Origin: Sphingopyxis sp. QXT-31
GTDB taxonomy: Bacteria; Pseudomonadota; Alphaproteobacteria; Sphingomonadales; Sphingomonadaceae
Reading direction: 5' to 3'
NCBI RefSeq assembly: GCF_001984035.1
Contig: NZ_CP019449.1
Span: forward strand, 806,001-870,000
DNA length: 64,000 nucleotides
The notes below the pieces were generated by a model. That model ran no database searches, was not told the DNA's origin, and was given only the letters and a program-made list of their open reading frames with translations. Position numbers and translations under genes: made by a program. This document shows positions 28,113 to 36,501 of this stretch, in pieces; within the stretch, counting starts at the first letter, position 1; every line of letters starts with the position of its first letter.

Positions 28113-28831
28113 CAGCCTTGCTCCTGCTCCGCGGCGCCATCTTCCGGCTGTTCGCCGCGCTCGCGTTCCTCCATCCGTTCGCCGGTCACGACATAATAGA
28201 CCATCTCGGCGATGTTGGTCGCATGGTCGCCCATGCGCTCGAGGTTCTTGGCGACGAACAGCAGATGCGCGCTTTCCGAGATATATTTCGGATTTTCCAT
28301 CATGAAGGTGACGAGCGTGCGGAAGATGCTGTTGTAGAAATCGTCGACATTCTTGTCGCGCACCGTCACCCGCACCGCGAGGTCGGCGTCGCGCGCCGCG
28401 AAGCTGTCGAGCGCGTCGTGGATCAGCTCGGCGACGATGTTCGACATCGACATCAGCAGCGGGATCGCCTCGATCGAGCGCGTCTGGTCCATCAGCGCGA
28501 CGCGCTTGGCGATATTCTTGGCATAGTCGCCGATGCGCTCGACGACCGAGACGATCTTGAGCGCCGCGATCATCTCGCGCAGGTCGTCGGCCATCGGGGC
28601 GCGGAGCGCGATCGTCTGGACCGCGAGCTGCTCGACCTCGCTTTCGAGCGCGTCGATCTTCTTGTCGTCGCGCACGACCTGCGCGGCGAGTTCCTGGTCG
28701 CCCTTGTTGAGCGCGGTCATCGCCTGGAGCAGCGCCTGTTCCGCGCGGCCGCCCATCTCGCTGATCAGGCCGCGTAGGCGGTTGAGGTCCTCGTCGAAGG
28801 CCTTGACCGTATGATCATTCACAATTGCCAT
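28112..28831 (-). CDS. phoU: Phosphate uptake regulator PhoU
   Basis: This 239-residue all-helical protein has two PhoU repeats, each with the E/DxxxD metal-binding pattern (GDYAKNIAKRVAL and GDHATNIAEMVYY). PhoU links PstB to PhoR and represses the Pho regulon when phosphate is sufficient. A Glu/Gln-rich tail ends the protein. The gene overlaps phoB and follows pstB by 25 bases. Confidence 0.96.
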   Translation of the reverse strand: MAIVNDHTVKAFDEDLNRLRGLISEMGGRAEQALLQAMTALNKGDQELAAQVVRDDKKIDALESEVEQLAVQTIALRAPMADDLREMIAALKIVSVVERIGDYAKNIAKRVALMDQTRSIEAIPLLMSMSNIVAELIHDALDSFAARDADLAVRVTVRDKNVDDFYNSIFRTLVTFMMENPKYISESAHLLFVAKNLERMGDHATNIAEMVYYVVTGERMEERERGEQPEDGAAEQEQG

Positions 28832-28856
28832 CGTTCAGTCCTTGTTCGGCCGGGGC

Positions 28857-29645
28857 TTAACCGTAGCGGCCGGTGATATAATCCTTGGTGCGTTCCTGCT
28901 TCGGGTTGGTGAAGATGTCGGTGGTCTTGCCGTACTCGACCAAAGTCCCGAGGTGGAAGAAAGCGGTGCGCTGCGACACGCGGGCCGCCTGCTGCATATT
29001 GTGGGTGACGATCACGATCGCGAATTTGCCGCGGAGCTCGTGGATCAGTTCCTCGATCTTCGCGGTCGCGATCGGATCGAGCGCCGAGCAGGGCTCGTCC
29101 ATCAGGATGACTTCGGGGTCGACCGCGATCGCCCGGGCGATGCACAGCCGCTGCTGCTGGCCGCCCGACAGCGCGGTGCCGCTTTCCTGCAGCCGGTCCT
29201 TGACCTCGTCCCACAGGCCCGCGCGGTGCAGCGCCTTTTCGACGATGCCGTCGAGGTCGTTCTTGTTCGGCGCCAGGCCGTGGATGCGCGGACCATAGGC
29301 GACATTGTCGTAGATCGACTTGGGGAACGGGTTCGGTTTCTGGAACACCATGCCGACGCGTGCGCGCAGCTGCACCACGTCCATCGACGGCGCATAGATG
29401 TCCTCGCCGTCGAGCGAAATCTTGCCCGTCACCTTCGCGCCCGCGACGGTGTCGTTCATCCGGTTCAGCGAGCGCAGAAAGGTCGACTTGCCGCAGCCCG
29501 AGGGGCCGATAAAGGCGGTGACCAGCTCGGTGCCGACGTCGATCGACACATCGTTGATCGCCTGCTTCTCGCCATAGAAGACGTTGACGTTGTGCGCCGT
29601 CATCTTGGGGTCGGCGATAGTGAGATCTTCTTGGGTCATGTTCAC
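28857..29645 (-). CDS. pstB: Phosphate ABC transporter ATP-binding protein PstB
   Basis: This 262-residue ATPase powers phosphate import. Walker [10 protein letters not shown] is at 47-55, the Q-loop FQKPNPFP near 101-108, the signature LSGGQQQR at 159-166 and Walker B ILMDEP at 180-185. [13 protein letters not shown] insertions and the C-terminal TGRYG match PstB. Start at 29645 overlaps pstA by four bases; an internal ATG two codons later is also possible. Confidence 0.97.
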   Translation of the reverse strand: MNMTQEDLTIADPKMTAHNVNVFYGEKQAINDVSIDVGTELVTAFIGPSGCGKSTFLRSLNRMNDTVAGAKVTGKISLDGEDIYAPSMDVVQLRARVGMVFQKPNPFPKSIYDNVAYGPRIHGLAPNKNDLDGIVEKALHRAGLWDEVKDRLQESGTALSGGQQQRLCIARAIAVDPEVILMDEPCSALDPIATAKIEELIHELRGKFAIVIVTHNMQQAARVSQRTAFFHLGTLVEYGKTTDIFTNPKQERTKDYITGRYG

Positions 29646-30898
29646 CAGCGTTTTTCGAACTTGTTGCGGAGGTAGATGGCGAGCGCGTTCATCGACAATA
29701 GCACGATGAGCAGCACGATGATCGCGGCGGAGGTCTTTTCGACGAAGCCGCGGTCGACCTCGTCGGACCAGAGGAAGATCTGCATCGGCAGCACCGTCGC
29801 GGGCGAGCAGACGCCGCCCGGCACGTCGCCGATGAAGGCGCGCATGCCGATCAGCAGCAGCGGCGCGGTCTCGCCCAGCGCGCGCGCCATGCCGATGATC
29901 GTGCCGGTCAATATGCCGGGGAGGGCGAGCGGCAGGACGTGGTGGAACACTACCTGCACCGGGCTGGCGCCGACGCCCAGTGCGGCGTCGCGGATCGAGG
30001 GCGGCACCGCCTTGATCGCGTTGCGGCTGGCGATGACGATTACCGGCATCGTCATTAGCGCCAGGGTCAACCCGCCCACCAACGCGCTCGCCTGGCAGAT
30101 GCCGAACCAGTTGATGAACACCGCGAGCGCGAGCAGGCCGAAGATGATCGAGGGCACCGCCGCGAGGTTGTTGATCGACACCTCGATCAGGTCGGTCCAG
30201 CGGTTCTTCGGCGCATATTCCTCGAGATACAGCGCCGCGAGCACCCCGGTCGGGAAGGCGATCAGGAAGGCGATCAGGATCGTCAGCACCGATCCCTTGA
30301 GCGCCCCCCAGATTCCCGCGGCGGCGGGATCGGTGGCGTCGGCGTTGCGGAAGAAGGGCCAGTGGATGCCGGTCGAGAGCTTGCCGTCGCGTTCCAGCGC
30401 ATCGACCTTCGCCCCCATCGCGCCCTTCGCGCCTTCCTTGGCGGCGATATCGACCTCGGACGAGGTCGGCAGGTGGAAGACGGTCGAGGTCTGCAGCAAT
30501 TCGGGATCGGCCTTGATCGCGGTCCTCACCTCTTTCCAGGCATTTTCCGAGATCATCGCCGAGCCGCCGTCGCCCAGCGCCTCGTCGGCGGAAAAGGCGA
30601 CGATGTCGGCGAGGCCCGCGCCCGCGATCACCTGGTCGGCGTCGGCATCGCCCAGCCGCGCGGTATCTACGGTCAGCGGCATCGCCTTGAAATCGATCGG
30701 AACCGCGACATTGGTGTAGGTGAAACCGCGCAGGCCGTTGCCGACCATCACGAACAGCAGGAACGCCAGGAACGCGCCCGAGGCGAGCACCGCGAGCAGC
30801 CCGAGCAGCTTGAAGCGGCGCTCGGCGGCGTAGCGCTTCGCGATGCGGGCCTGCATCGCGCCGCCCTTCCAGTCGGTGGGGGATGTCCGGTCAGTCAT
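29642..30898 (-). CDS. pstA: Phosphate ABC transporter permease PstA (DUF3333 type)
   Basis: A 418-residue permease, longer than the common ~290-residue PstA. One TM helix (about 33-53) is followed by a periplasmic region of about 130 residues that matches the DUF3333 N-terminal extension seen in alphaproteobacterial PstA. The usual permease domain then follows with five or six helices and the EAA-type loop [21 protein letters not shown]. It overlaps pstB by four bases and pstC by eight. Confidence 0.94.
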   Translation of the reverse strand: MTDRTSPTDWKGGAMQARIAKRYAAERRFKLLGLLAVLASGAFLAFLLFVMVGNGLRGFTYTNVAVPIDFKAMPLTVDTARLGDADADQVIAGAGLADIVAFSADEALGDGGSAMISENAWKEVRTAIKADPELLQTSTVFHLPTSSEVDIAAKEGAKGAMGAKVDALERDGKLSTGIHWPFFRNADATDPAAAGIWGALKGSVLTILIAFLIAFPTGVLAALYLEEYAPKNRWTDLIEVSINNLAAVPSIIFGLLALAVFINWFGICQASALVGGLTLALMTMPVIVIASRNAIKAVPPSIRDAALGVGASPVQVVFHHVLPLALPGILTGTIIGMARALGETAPLLLIGMRAFIGDVPGGVCSPATVLPMQIFLWSDEVDRGFVEKTSAAIIVLLIVLLSMNALAIYLRNKFEKRW

Positions 30899-32267
30899 AA
30901 GCTTCGCGATACTTTTTGACGATGCGCAGCGCGACGATGTTGAGCAGCAAGGTCACGACGAACAGCACGAGGCCGAGCGCGAAGGCGGCGAGCGTCTTGG
31001 CGCTGTCGAATTCCTGGTCGCCGGTGAGCAGCTTGACGATCTGCGCGGTCACCGTGGTGACGCTGGCAAAGGGGTTGGCGGTCATGTTGGCGGAGAGGCC
31101 CGCGGCCATCACGACGATCATCGTCTCGCCGATCGCGCGGCTGACCGCGAGCAATATGCCGCCCATCACGCCGGGCAGCGCGGCGGGGATCAGCACCTGG
31201 CGGATCGTCTCGTTCGGCGTCGCGCCCAGCGCAAGGCTGCCGTCGCGCATCGCCTGCGGCACCGCGTTGATGCTGTCGTCGGCCATCGACGAGACGAAGG
31301 GGATGATCATCACGCCCATTACGATGCCCGCGGCGAGCGCGCTTTCGGTCGAGGCGTTGGGAATGCCCAGCATCACCGCGAACTCGCGCAGCGCCGGCGC
31401 GACGGTCAGCGCCGCGAAATAGCCATAGACCACCGTCGGCACCCCCGCGAGGATCTCGAGCAACGGCTTGACCCAGCGGCGCACGCGCGGCGCGGCATAT
31501 TGGGTGAGGTAGACCGCGGTCATCATCCCGATGGGAATGGCGACGATCATCGCGATGATCGCGCCGATCAGGATCGTGCCCCAGAAGAGCGGGATGCCGC
31601 CGAAGGTGTCGTCCTGCGGCGCGCCGCTGGTCGGCGCCCAGTTCGTCCCGAACAGCAGCTCGGCCGGCGAGACGAGGCGGAAGAAGCGGATCGATTCGAA
31701 GAGCAAGGACAGCACGATGCCGAAGGTCGTCAGGATCGCGACCAGCGACGCGAGCAGCAGCACCAGCATCACGATCTTCTCGACCCGCGTGCGGGCGCGG
31801 AATTCGGGCTTGATCCGCGTGAAGGCGTAAAGCCCGCCCGCGAGCGCCAGCGCCAGCATCGCGCCGATGCCGATCCACGCATAGCGGTGCGTCGCATCGG
31901 CGTAGGGCGCGACCAGCGGCGCCGCGGCGGGGATGCGCACCGCCGCCTGCTGGCCCTGCGCGACGCTCCGTGCATCCGACAGGATCGCGCCGCGCTCGAA
32001 GCCGAAGGCGGGCAGGGTCCTTGCCGCGTCGCTCGCGAGCACGTCGTTGGTGATCAGCCCCGGCGATACCGCGCTCCACACCGCCAGGAACAAAGCGGCG
32101 GGGGCGAACAGCCACAGCGCGACATACCAGCCATGATATTGCGGGCGCGAATGCAGCTTGGCCTGCGCGCGACCCGCGAGCAGGTTCGACCGCGCGCGCC
32201 CGGCGATCCAGCCGATCAGCGCGAGCCCCGCGATCAGGAGCAACAAGGCGGCGGCGTTGAAGGTCAC
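30891..32267 (-). CDS. pstC: Phosphate ABC transporter permease PstC, GTG start
   Basis: This 458-residue permease has an N-terminal extension with TM helices and a periplasmic segment before the standard domain (TIVY-like helices; EAA loop RDGSLALGATPNETIRQVLIP). The frame is open to 32396, but that extension runs through a palindromic repeat. The GTG at 32267, preceded by GGGGAC, gives a natural hydrophobic N-terminus (TFNAAALLLLIAGLALIGW), so I place the start there. It follows pstS after a terminator and a repeat. Confidence 0.9.
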   Translation of the reverse strand: MTFNAAALLLLIAGLALIGWIAGRARSNLLAGRAQAKLHSRPQYHGWYVALWLFAPAALFLAVWSAVSPGLITNDVLASDAARTLPAFGFERGAILSDARSVAQGQQAAVRIPAAAPLVAPYADATHRYAWIGIGAMLALALAGGLYAFTRIKPEFRARTRVEKIVMLVLLLASLVAILTTFGIVLSLLFESIRFFRLVSPAELLFGTNWAPTSGAPQDDTFGGIPLFWGTILIGAIIAMIVAIPIGMMTAVYLTQYAAPRVRRWVKPLLEILAGVPTVVYGYFAALTVAPALREFAVMLGIPNASTESALAAGIVMGVMIIPFVSSMADDSINAVPQAMRDGSLALGATPNETIRQVLIPAALPGVMGGILLAVSRAIGETMIVVMAAGLSANMTANPFASVTTVTAQIVKLLTGDQEFDSAKTLAAFALGLVLFVVTLLLNIVALRIVKKYREAYD

Positions 32268-32343
32268 ATTGTCCCCGTTATCGTCATGCCCGTGCCGACC
32301 CAAAGCGGGCGCGCGTGGCAGTTTCGTGACTATACACCAACTT

Positions 32344-32434
32344 CCGTTCGCCCTGAGCTTGTCGAAGGGCCGTTCTTTCTTGTCGGACGCCGCCAAAGAG
32401 AAGGACGGTGCTTCGACAAGCTCAGCACGAACGG
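32344..32434. repeat. Family C palindromic repeat between pstS and pstC
   Basis: The 24-base arms at 32344-32367 and 32411-32434 pair almost perfectly (CCGTTCGCCCTGAGCTTGTC... against the reverse complement ending GACAAGCTCAGCACGAACGG). Shorter inner arms, CCGTTCTTT and AAGGACGG, extend the hairpin. It belongs to the same family as the copies at 16421 and 36180. Confidence 0.9.
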
Positions 32435-32446
32435 GGAAGGGAAGTC

Positions 32447-32494
32447 AAAAAAAGCGGCGGCCGGTCCGGGGATGAGGGCCCCGGACCGACCGCC
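32447..32494 (-). terminator. Rho-independent terminator after pstS
   Basis: The arms at 32456-32471 and 32479-32494 pair over 16 bases with one mismatch around a 7-base loop. On the minus strand the stem is followed within a few bases by seven T residues (32453-32447). It starts about 12 bases past the pstS stop and should limit readthrough into pstC. Confidence 0.85.
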
Positions 32495-32506
32495 GGCGGG
32501 AGGAAC

Positions 32507-33556
32507 TTATTTCAGCTCGGCGCCGTTCAGCGCGGTCATGCCCTTGGCATTCGCCGCGGCGGTGTCCGCGATCGCCTTGGGCGACACGATCAGGCCCTTG
32601 GCGCCCAGATAGCCGCCTTCGCCCGCGCCCTTCAGGAATTCGGCGACATATTCGGCGAGGCCGGGGATCACGCCGACATGCTTCTTCTTGACGTAGATGA
32701 AGAGCGGGCGCGAGCCGGGATAGCTGCCGTCGGCGATCGCGGCATAGCTGGGGGCGACGCCCTGCACCGGCACCGCCTTGATCTTGTCCTTGTTGGCGTC
32801 GAGATAGCTGAAGCCGAAGATGCCGAGGCTGGTCGGGTTTTTGTCGAGCTTCGAGATGATCAAATTGTCGTTCTCGCCCTGCTCGACATAATAGGGCGCG
32901 CCGCGCAGCGTGGTGCAGGTCGCCTCATGCTTGTCCTTGTCGCTGTCCTTCAGCGCCTTCATCTCGGCATTGGCGTCGCAGCCCTTGCCCAGGATCAGTT
33001 CCTTGAACGCGTCGTAAGTGCCGCTGGTCGACGGCGGCCCGAAGACCGAGATCGCGACTGCGGGCAGCGCCGGGTTGACGTCCTTCCACGTCTTGGCGGT
33101 GTTCGGCTTGCCGTAAGGATTGGCGGCGAGCGCCTTATAGACATCCTCTTCGGTCAGCTGGAAACCGGGGCCGCGCGTCGCTTCGCCCAGCGCGATGCCG
33201 TCGATGCCGACCTGGATTTCGACGATCTCGGTCACGCCATTCTTGGCGCAGGTGTCGAATTCCTTCTTCTTGATGCGGCGCGAGGCGTTCGCGATGTCGG
33301 GGGTGTCGCCGCCGACGCCGGCGCAGAAGCGCTCGAAGCCGCCGCCGGTGCCGGTGCTGTCGATCTTGGGCTTCTTGTTGCCGGTGGCTTCGGCGAAGCG
33401 CTCGCCGACGGTGGTGGCGAAGGGATAGACGGTCGACGATCCGACCGCGCTGATATAATCGCGCGCCGCGCCGCCCGAGGAGGCCTGGTCCTGGCACGCG
33501 GAGAGCGCCAGCACGGCGGTTGCGGCGCCGGCGACGAGAGCGAATTTCTGCAGCAT
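32507..33556 (-). CDS. pstS: Phosphate-binding protein PstS (lipoprotein)
   Basis: A 349-residue periplasmic phosphate receptor. The signal peptide ends in a lipobox-like LSAC with Cys21, so it may be lipid-anchored. AVGSSTVYPFA and STGTGGGFERFCAG are the phosphate-binding loops, and GPPSTSGTYDAFKEL is the third conserved loop. The ATG at 33556 has AGGACA upstream. A Pho box facing this gene lies about 80-100 bases upstream, and a strong terminator follows. Confidence 0.96.
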   Translation of the reverse strand: MLQKFALVAGAATAVLALSACQDQASSGGAARDYISAVGSSTVYPFATTVGERFAEATGNKKPKIDSTGTGGGFERFCAGVGGDTPDIANASRRIKKKEFDTCAKNGVTEIVEIQVGIDGIALGEATRGPGFQLTEEDVYKALAANPYGKPNTAKTWKDVNPALPAVAISVFGPPSTSGTYDAFKELILGKGCDANAEMKALKDSDKDKHEATCTTLRGAPYYVEQGENDNLIISKLDKNPTSLGIFGFSYLDANKDKIKAVPVQGVAPSYAAIADGSYPGSRPLFIYVKKKHVGVIPGLAEYVAEFLKGAGEGGYLGAKGLIVSPKAIADTAAANAKGMTALNGAELK

Positions 33557-33637
33557 TGAGATGTCCTGTCGGGGGTCGCTAACGGAGCGAACCACCCCCC
33601 CCGCGGCGACTCGCTGAGCCGCCAATGGGGGAGTTGT

Positions 33638-33655
33638 GTGACGTGTTTGTGACAG
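33638..33655 (-). promoter_or_regulatory. Pho box facing pstS
   Basis: Read on the minus strand, CTGTCAC and ACGTCAC are separated by AAAC, giving the 7-4-7 direct repeat of a PhoB site. It lies about 82 bases upstream of the pstS start codon and points toward pstS. Confidence 0.7.
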
Positions 33656-33658
33656 GGA

Positions 33659-33676
33659 TTGTCATGGAAGTGTCAT
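33659..33676 (+). promoter_or_regulatory. Second Pho box, facing away from pstS
   Basis: Read on the plus strand, TTGTCAT and GTGTCAT are separated by GGAA, a near-consensus PhoB box. It points toward the AT-rich insert, where no plus-strand gene begins until 35729. It may serve pstS as an extra upstream site or be left over from a divergent gene. Confidence 0.6.
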
Positions 33677-33697
33677 GCGGTCGCCGCCTAAGCGGAG

Positions 33698-35626
33698 CTA
33701 AGGTAAGAGCATTGCTTGGGCTTTCCGTATTAGTCGGAGGATCCCGCGCTTAACCCATACTCTCAGGCCATGTGGCCCCAATAGTTTGAATGAATCTAGG
33801 AACGCGAATGCCGACAGTATTCCGACTATTAATGTAAGCCAAAATGGCGACGCAGAGGATCCAAAAATTCCAAGCGTCGCCATCGTCCCCGCAAGAAAGA
33901 GGGCTGCAATAAACCAGGATATACCGATCGATAGCGTTTCAGCGATGGAATGGGCCTTCTGTTCGGCCAGGTTTGCGGACTCGTTGGCGGCGAGTTCTTC
34001 GACAAGTTTTCGTTCATCTGACCGAGCTTGATCTACGATCGCATCACGATCCGCCGTTGCGCGGCTCAACAGTTCTGCAGCATTTACTGTCCGTATTAGA
34101 GCAGAGTTTCCAGTCGTTGACGAAAGTGCCACATCTCGAACGGAGCTTACGAGGAAAGCATTATTGTAGAGATCGCTGACCTCCTCGGGGGCGCTCTTTT
34201 CCAAAAACTCCCTAAGCCTATCATCAAAGTCGTCATCAGGTAGCCGTGCCTCGTAGCAATTTGCGATAAGTTCCTTAGTTATAACCTCATCATTATCGAA
34301 CTTTTCATTCATAACCCAAGCTATCGTCGACATTTGCCCAACCGTCATTATCGGCCAAATTGATCTCCCTGTGACATATCTCTCTTCGATAAGGAATTCG
34401 CGACTAAGCCACGCCAATCTCGCGTTATGAGTGATAAAAAGATAGAGCGCTTTTGAAATGTCTCTCGTCGTTTTTCCTGCTCGCAGCCGCATTATCATCG
34501 CTAGGCTCATTGCATCGCGTTCAGGTGCCAAAGAAAATGGCCTTGTCCAGCCACCCTTCTGCTTTAAAAGGGAGACAAAATCTGATTCAGATATTTGATT
34601 TCTATCGACGTTCCTATTGGAGTATGTAGTTCCAGATTCTACGATGCCAAGACGAGCCTTTAGTCTTAGATCTAGCTCTGATCTTATCGCGTAGAGCTCC
34701 TTTATGGTCAGTTCTCCCCGTGCGATTGCTTCGTGAGTTTCACGAAACATAGGGACATTGTTCTCGTGGCATTTGATTAGCGCTTCAATGGCTTCAAAAA
34801 CCTCGTCGTATGTGTGGTGAAAAATATATATCCTGCACCCTAAATCTCTCAGTTCTTCATGCAATTCTTCCGTAGCATTTTTTAGTATAGTTCCGGAGCA
34901 TCCCAATAATCGTAATATAACGGGTGAATCATAAAACACGTTCAATCCGACAAGTGACTTTTTTCTTCCAACATTTTCGATATGAGTCAAAAAATCTGCA
35001 ACTAAAACTCCATAAAAAATGTTTCTAATTACGTTGTATAGTGGGAGTTTGTTTGCAAAATTATGAACTATAAAATCTGCAACGATAGTAAAGTCTATAG
35101 ATTTTGGATTTGTAACTATGACGTTGTCAACGTTCGCATTCTTCTTGTCTTTAGGTGGGGATTTTCCTTGAAAGAATGGGATGATAATGTCCGACCAAGA
35201 ATCGGCCGTTAGCGGGTTCTCTCTGCCACGGCTCTTTGCATAAAGTGAAAGGGCGATACCGAAATTATCAATATCTGTAGTAGAGAGATCTACGGAATTT
35301 TGGCTTAGAGATGATTTCTTGTTTCGCGCTATAAGTATATTTCCTATGCTAGACTTCTCTATTGCCCCTAAATCAGTAAGCGGCCTTGACATTTGATCAA
35401 GCATATAGTATGGTATATTTATAGAGTACTTTGATTTAAGGAATTCTTTTGCTGCACCCCAATCCACCTGGTTCCCCTCTTGCTCTGCAAGGGCATGAAC
35501 AGCAAATGGTATCAAGCAATCAATGGGGTTGTGAGTGCCCTGCCTAAACTGCGTGCTAAGATATGCAAAAGCTCTAAGTTCGCGGTTTTGTAGGTCGGGA
35601 TTGAGAAGCGTTTGAGCGTCGATCAT
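33698..35626 (-). CDS. Hypothetical PIN-like protein with winged-helix-like start and two C-terminal TM helices, in AT-rich insert
   Basis: A 642-residue protein I do not recognise as a named family. Residues about 1-100 look like a winged-helix domain. Residues about 225-410 resemble a PIN nuclease core: VFYDSPVILRLLG with Asp233, HTYDEVFEAIEAL with Glu275/Glu278, ERDAMSLAMIMRLRAG with Asp371, and LFITHNARLAW near 397-405. A coiled-coil stretch (about 515-560) leads to two TM helices (about 566-588 and 595-611) and a basic tail. Base and codon use differ sharply from all neighbours (much more A/T; AGA, ATA and TTA codons), indicating acquisition by transfer. AAGGAGG at 35634-35640 is a perfect Shine-Dalgarno sequence. 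The nuclease call needs structural confirmation. Confidence 0.75.
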   Translation of the reverse strand: MIDAQTLLNPDLQNRELRAFAYLSTQFRQGTHNPIDCLIPFAVHALAEQEGNQVDWGAAKEFLKSKYSINIPYYMLDQMSRPLTDLGAIEKSSIGNILIARNKKSSLSQNSVDLSTTDIDNFGIALSLYAKSRGRENPLTADSWSDIIIPFFQGKSPPKDKKNANVDNVIVTNPKSIDFTIVADFIVHNFANKLPLYNVIRNIFYGVLVADFLTHIENVGRKKSLVGLNVFYDSPVILRLLGCSGTILKNATEELHEELRDLGCRIYIFHHTYDEVFEAIEALIKCHENNVPMFRETHEAIARGELTIKELYAIRSELDLRLKARLGIVESGTTYSNRNVDRNQISESDFVSLLKQKGGWTRPFSLAPERDAMSLAMIMRLRAGKTTRDISKALYLFITHNARLAWLSREFLIEERYVTGRSIWPIMTVGQMSTIAWVMNEKFDNDEVITKELIANCYEARLPDDDFDDRLREFLEKSAPEEVSDLYNNAFLVSSVRDVALSSTTGNSALIRTVNAAELLSRATADRDAIVDQARSDERKLVEELAANESANLAEQKAHSIAETLSIGISWFIAALFLAGTMATLGIFGSSASPFWLTLIVGILSAFAFLDSFKLLGPHGLRVWVKRGILRLIRKAQAMLLP

Positions 35627-35728
35627 ATTGCCCCCTCCTTGTTATCGAAATAGACTAACCCCGTTTTTTCGGTTGTCTATCGGTCTGTTGGTGACGGCAA
35701 GCCGGGTCATGTTTCAGAGGTTGATGAT

Positions 35729-36055
35729 ATGCAAGATGAATCCTTGATCCTCATCACCGGCCACGTCATCCTTACCCCCGAGCATCGCGAGCGCATGATC
35801 GCGCTCGGCGTCGAGCATAGCGCGCGGTCGCGGGGCGAGGCGGGGTGTGTGGCGCATAATTGCCATATCGATATCGAAAACTCCGACCGCCTCGTCTTCG
35901 TCGAGCAATGGGAAAGCATCGACGCGGTCCGCGCTCATTTCGCGGTGCCGGCGTCGCGCGCCTTCGTCGCCGAAATGCGCGCGCTGTCGCCCGAGCCGCC
36001 GGCGATCCGCATTTACACCGCCGACGATGTCACCGCGGCGCTGATGGGGGCTTAG
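35729..36055 (+). CDS. Antibiotic biosynthesis monooxygenase (ABM) domain protein, quinol monooxygenase-like
   Basis: A 108-residue ferredoxin-like fold protein. LILITGHVILTPEHRERMIAL at the start, SRGEAGCVAHNCHIDIENSD in the middle and LVFVEQWESIDAVRAHFAVPA match the ABM/YgiN group. Some members oxidise quinols or aromatic compounds without cofactor; the substrate here is unknown. It starts about 100 bases after the foreign insert, back in GC-rich host-type sequence. Confidence 0.87.
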   Translation: MQDESLILITGHVILTPEHRERMIALGVEHSARSRGEAGCVAHNCHIDIENSDRLVFVEQWESIDAVRAHFAVPASRAFVAEMRALSPEPPAIRIYTADDVTAALMGA

Positions 36056-36060
36056 CGAGG

Positions 36061-36093
36061 GTTTCGCGCAAAGGCGCGAAGACGCGAAGAGGG
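36061..36093. repeat. Single arm of family B palindrome
   Basis: GTTTCGCGCAAAGGCGCGAA followed by GACGCGAAGAGGG resembles one arm of the 4321-4391 palindrome. A more degenerate related stretch lies at about 36140-36170 (CGCGAAGGCACGAAGATGAG). Confidence 0.6.
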
Positions 36094-36179
36094 TAGTGTG
36101 CGGTGTCGGGCGGCGGGTTTGACCGCTGGCGGACTAAGGACCTCGTACAAAGCCGCGAAGGCACGAAGATGAGCCAACT

Positions 36180-36289
36180 CCGTTCGCCGTGAGCCTGTCG
36201 AAGGGCCGTTCTTTCCTTTCGCGGCGTCGAGGAAGAACGGTGGTTGACCTGCGGTCGCCTAGCGGCCCGACAAGCTCAGCACGAACGGG
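36180..36289. repeat. Family C palindromic repeat
   Basis: The left arm from 36180 (CCGTTCGCCGTGAGCCTGTC) and the right arm ending at 36288 (CGACAAGCTCAGCACGAACG) are inverted copies. Inner arms GGCCGTTCTTTC and GGAAGAACGG also pair. Same family as 16421-16508 and 32344-32434, with a longer centre. Confidence 0.85.
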
Positions 36290-36293
36290 ATTT

Positions 36294-36332
36294 TGGAGCC
36301 GCTTCGCGCCTTTGCGCCTTTGCGTGAGATAA
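36294..36332. repeat. Single arm of family B palindrome, opposite orientation
   Basis: The stretch CGCTTCGCGCCTTTGCGCCT(TTGCGTGAGA) is the reverse-complement type of arm relative to 36061-36093. The pair flanks the family C element at 36180-36289. Confidence 0.65.
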
Positions 36333-36344
36333 TTTCTTCGTCGA

Positions 36345-36400
36345 CCCGGGGTCCCGCTTGACGACCGTAAAAAGCGGGACCCCGGATCAAGTCCGGGGTG
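36345..36400. repeat. Family E palindrome
   Basis: CCCGGGGTCCCGCTT (36345-36359) pairs with AAGCGGGACCCCGG (36372-36385). It is followed by CCGGATCAAGTCCGG, a second small inverted repeat of a type common in alphaproteobacterial spacers. With the elements before it, it fills most of the 446-bp gap before the membrane protein gene. Confidence 0.75.
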
Positions 36401-36501
36401 ACGGGGTGACGGGATACGGGCGAGGGCAGGCCTTCGCCTTGCTCCACACGCCATTGTTTGCCACAGCTTCGCCGCGCGGCATGCGCCGCATCGGGGGGCA
36501 T

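Noticed and set aside
32268-32396. N-terminal extension of pstC
   Set aside because: The 43 extra codons are translated repeat sequence without a ribosome site; the GTG at 32267 has one and gives a normal N-terminus.
33677-35728. Flanking direct repeats or an attachment site around the AT-rich insert
   Set aside because: I compared both edges by eye and found no clear duplication, tRNA end or integrase; the insertion mechanism is undetermined.
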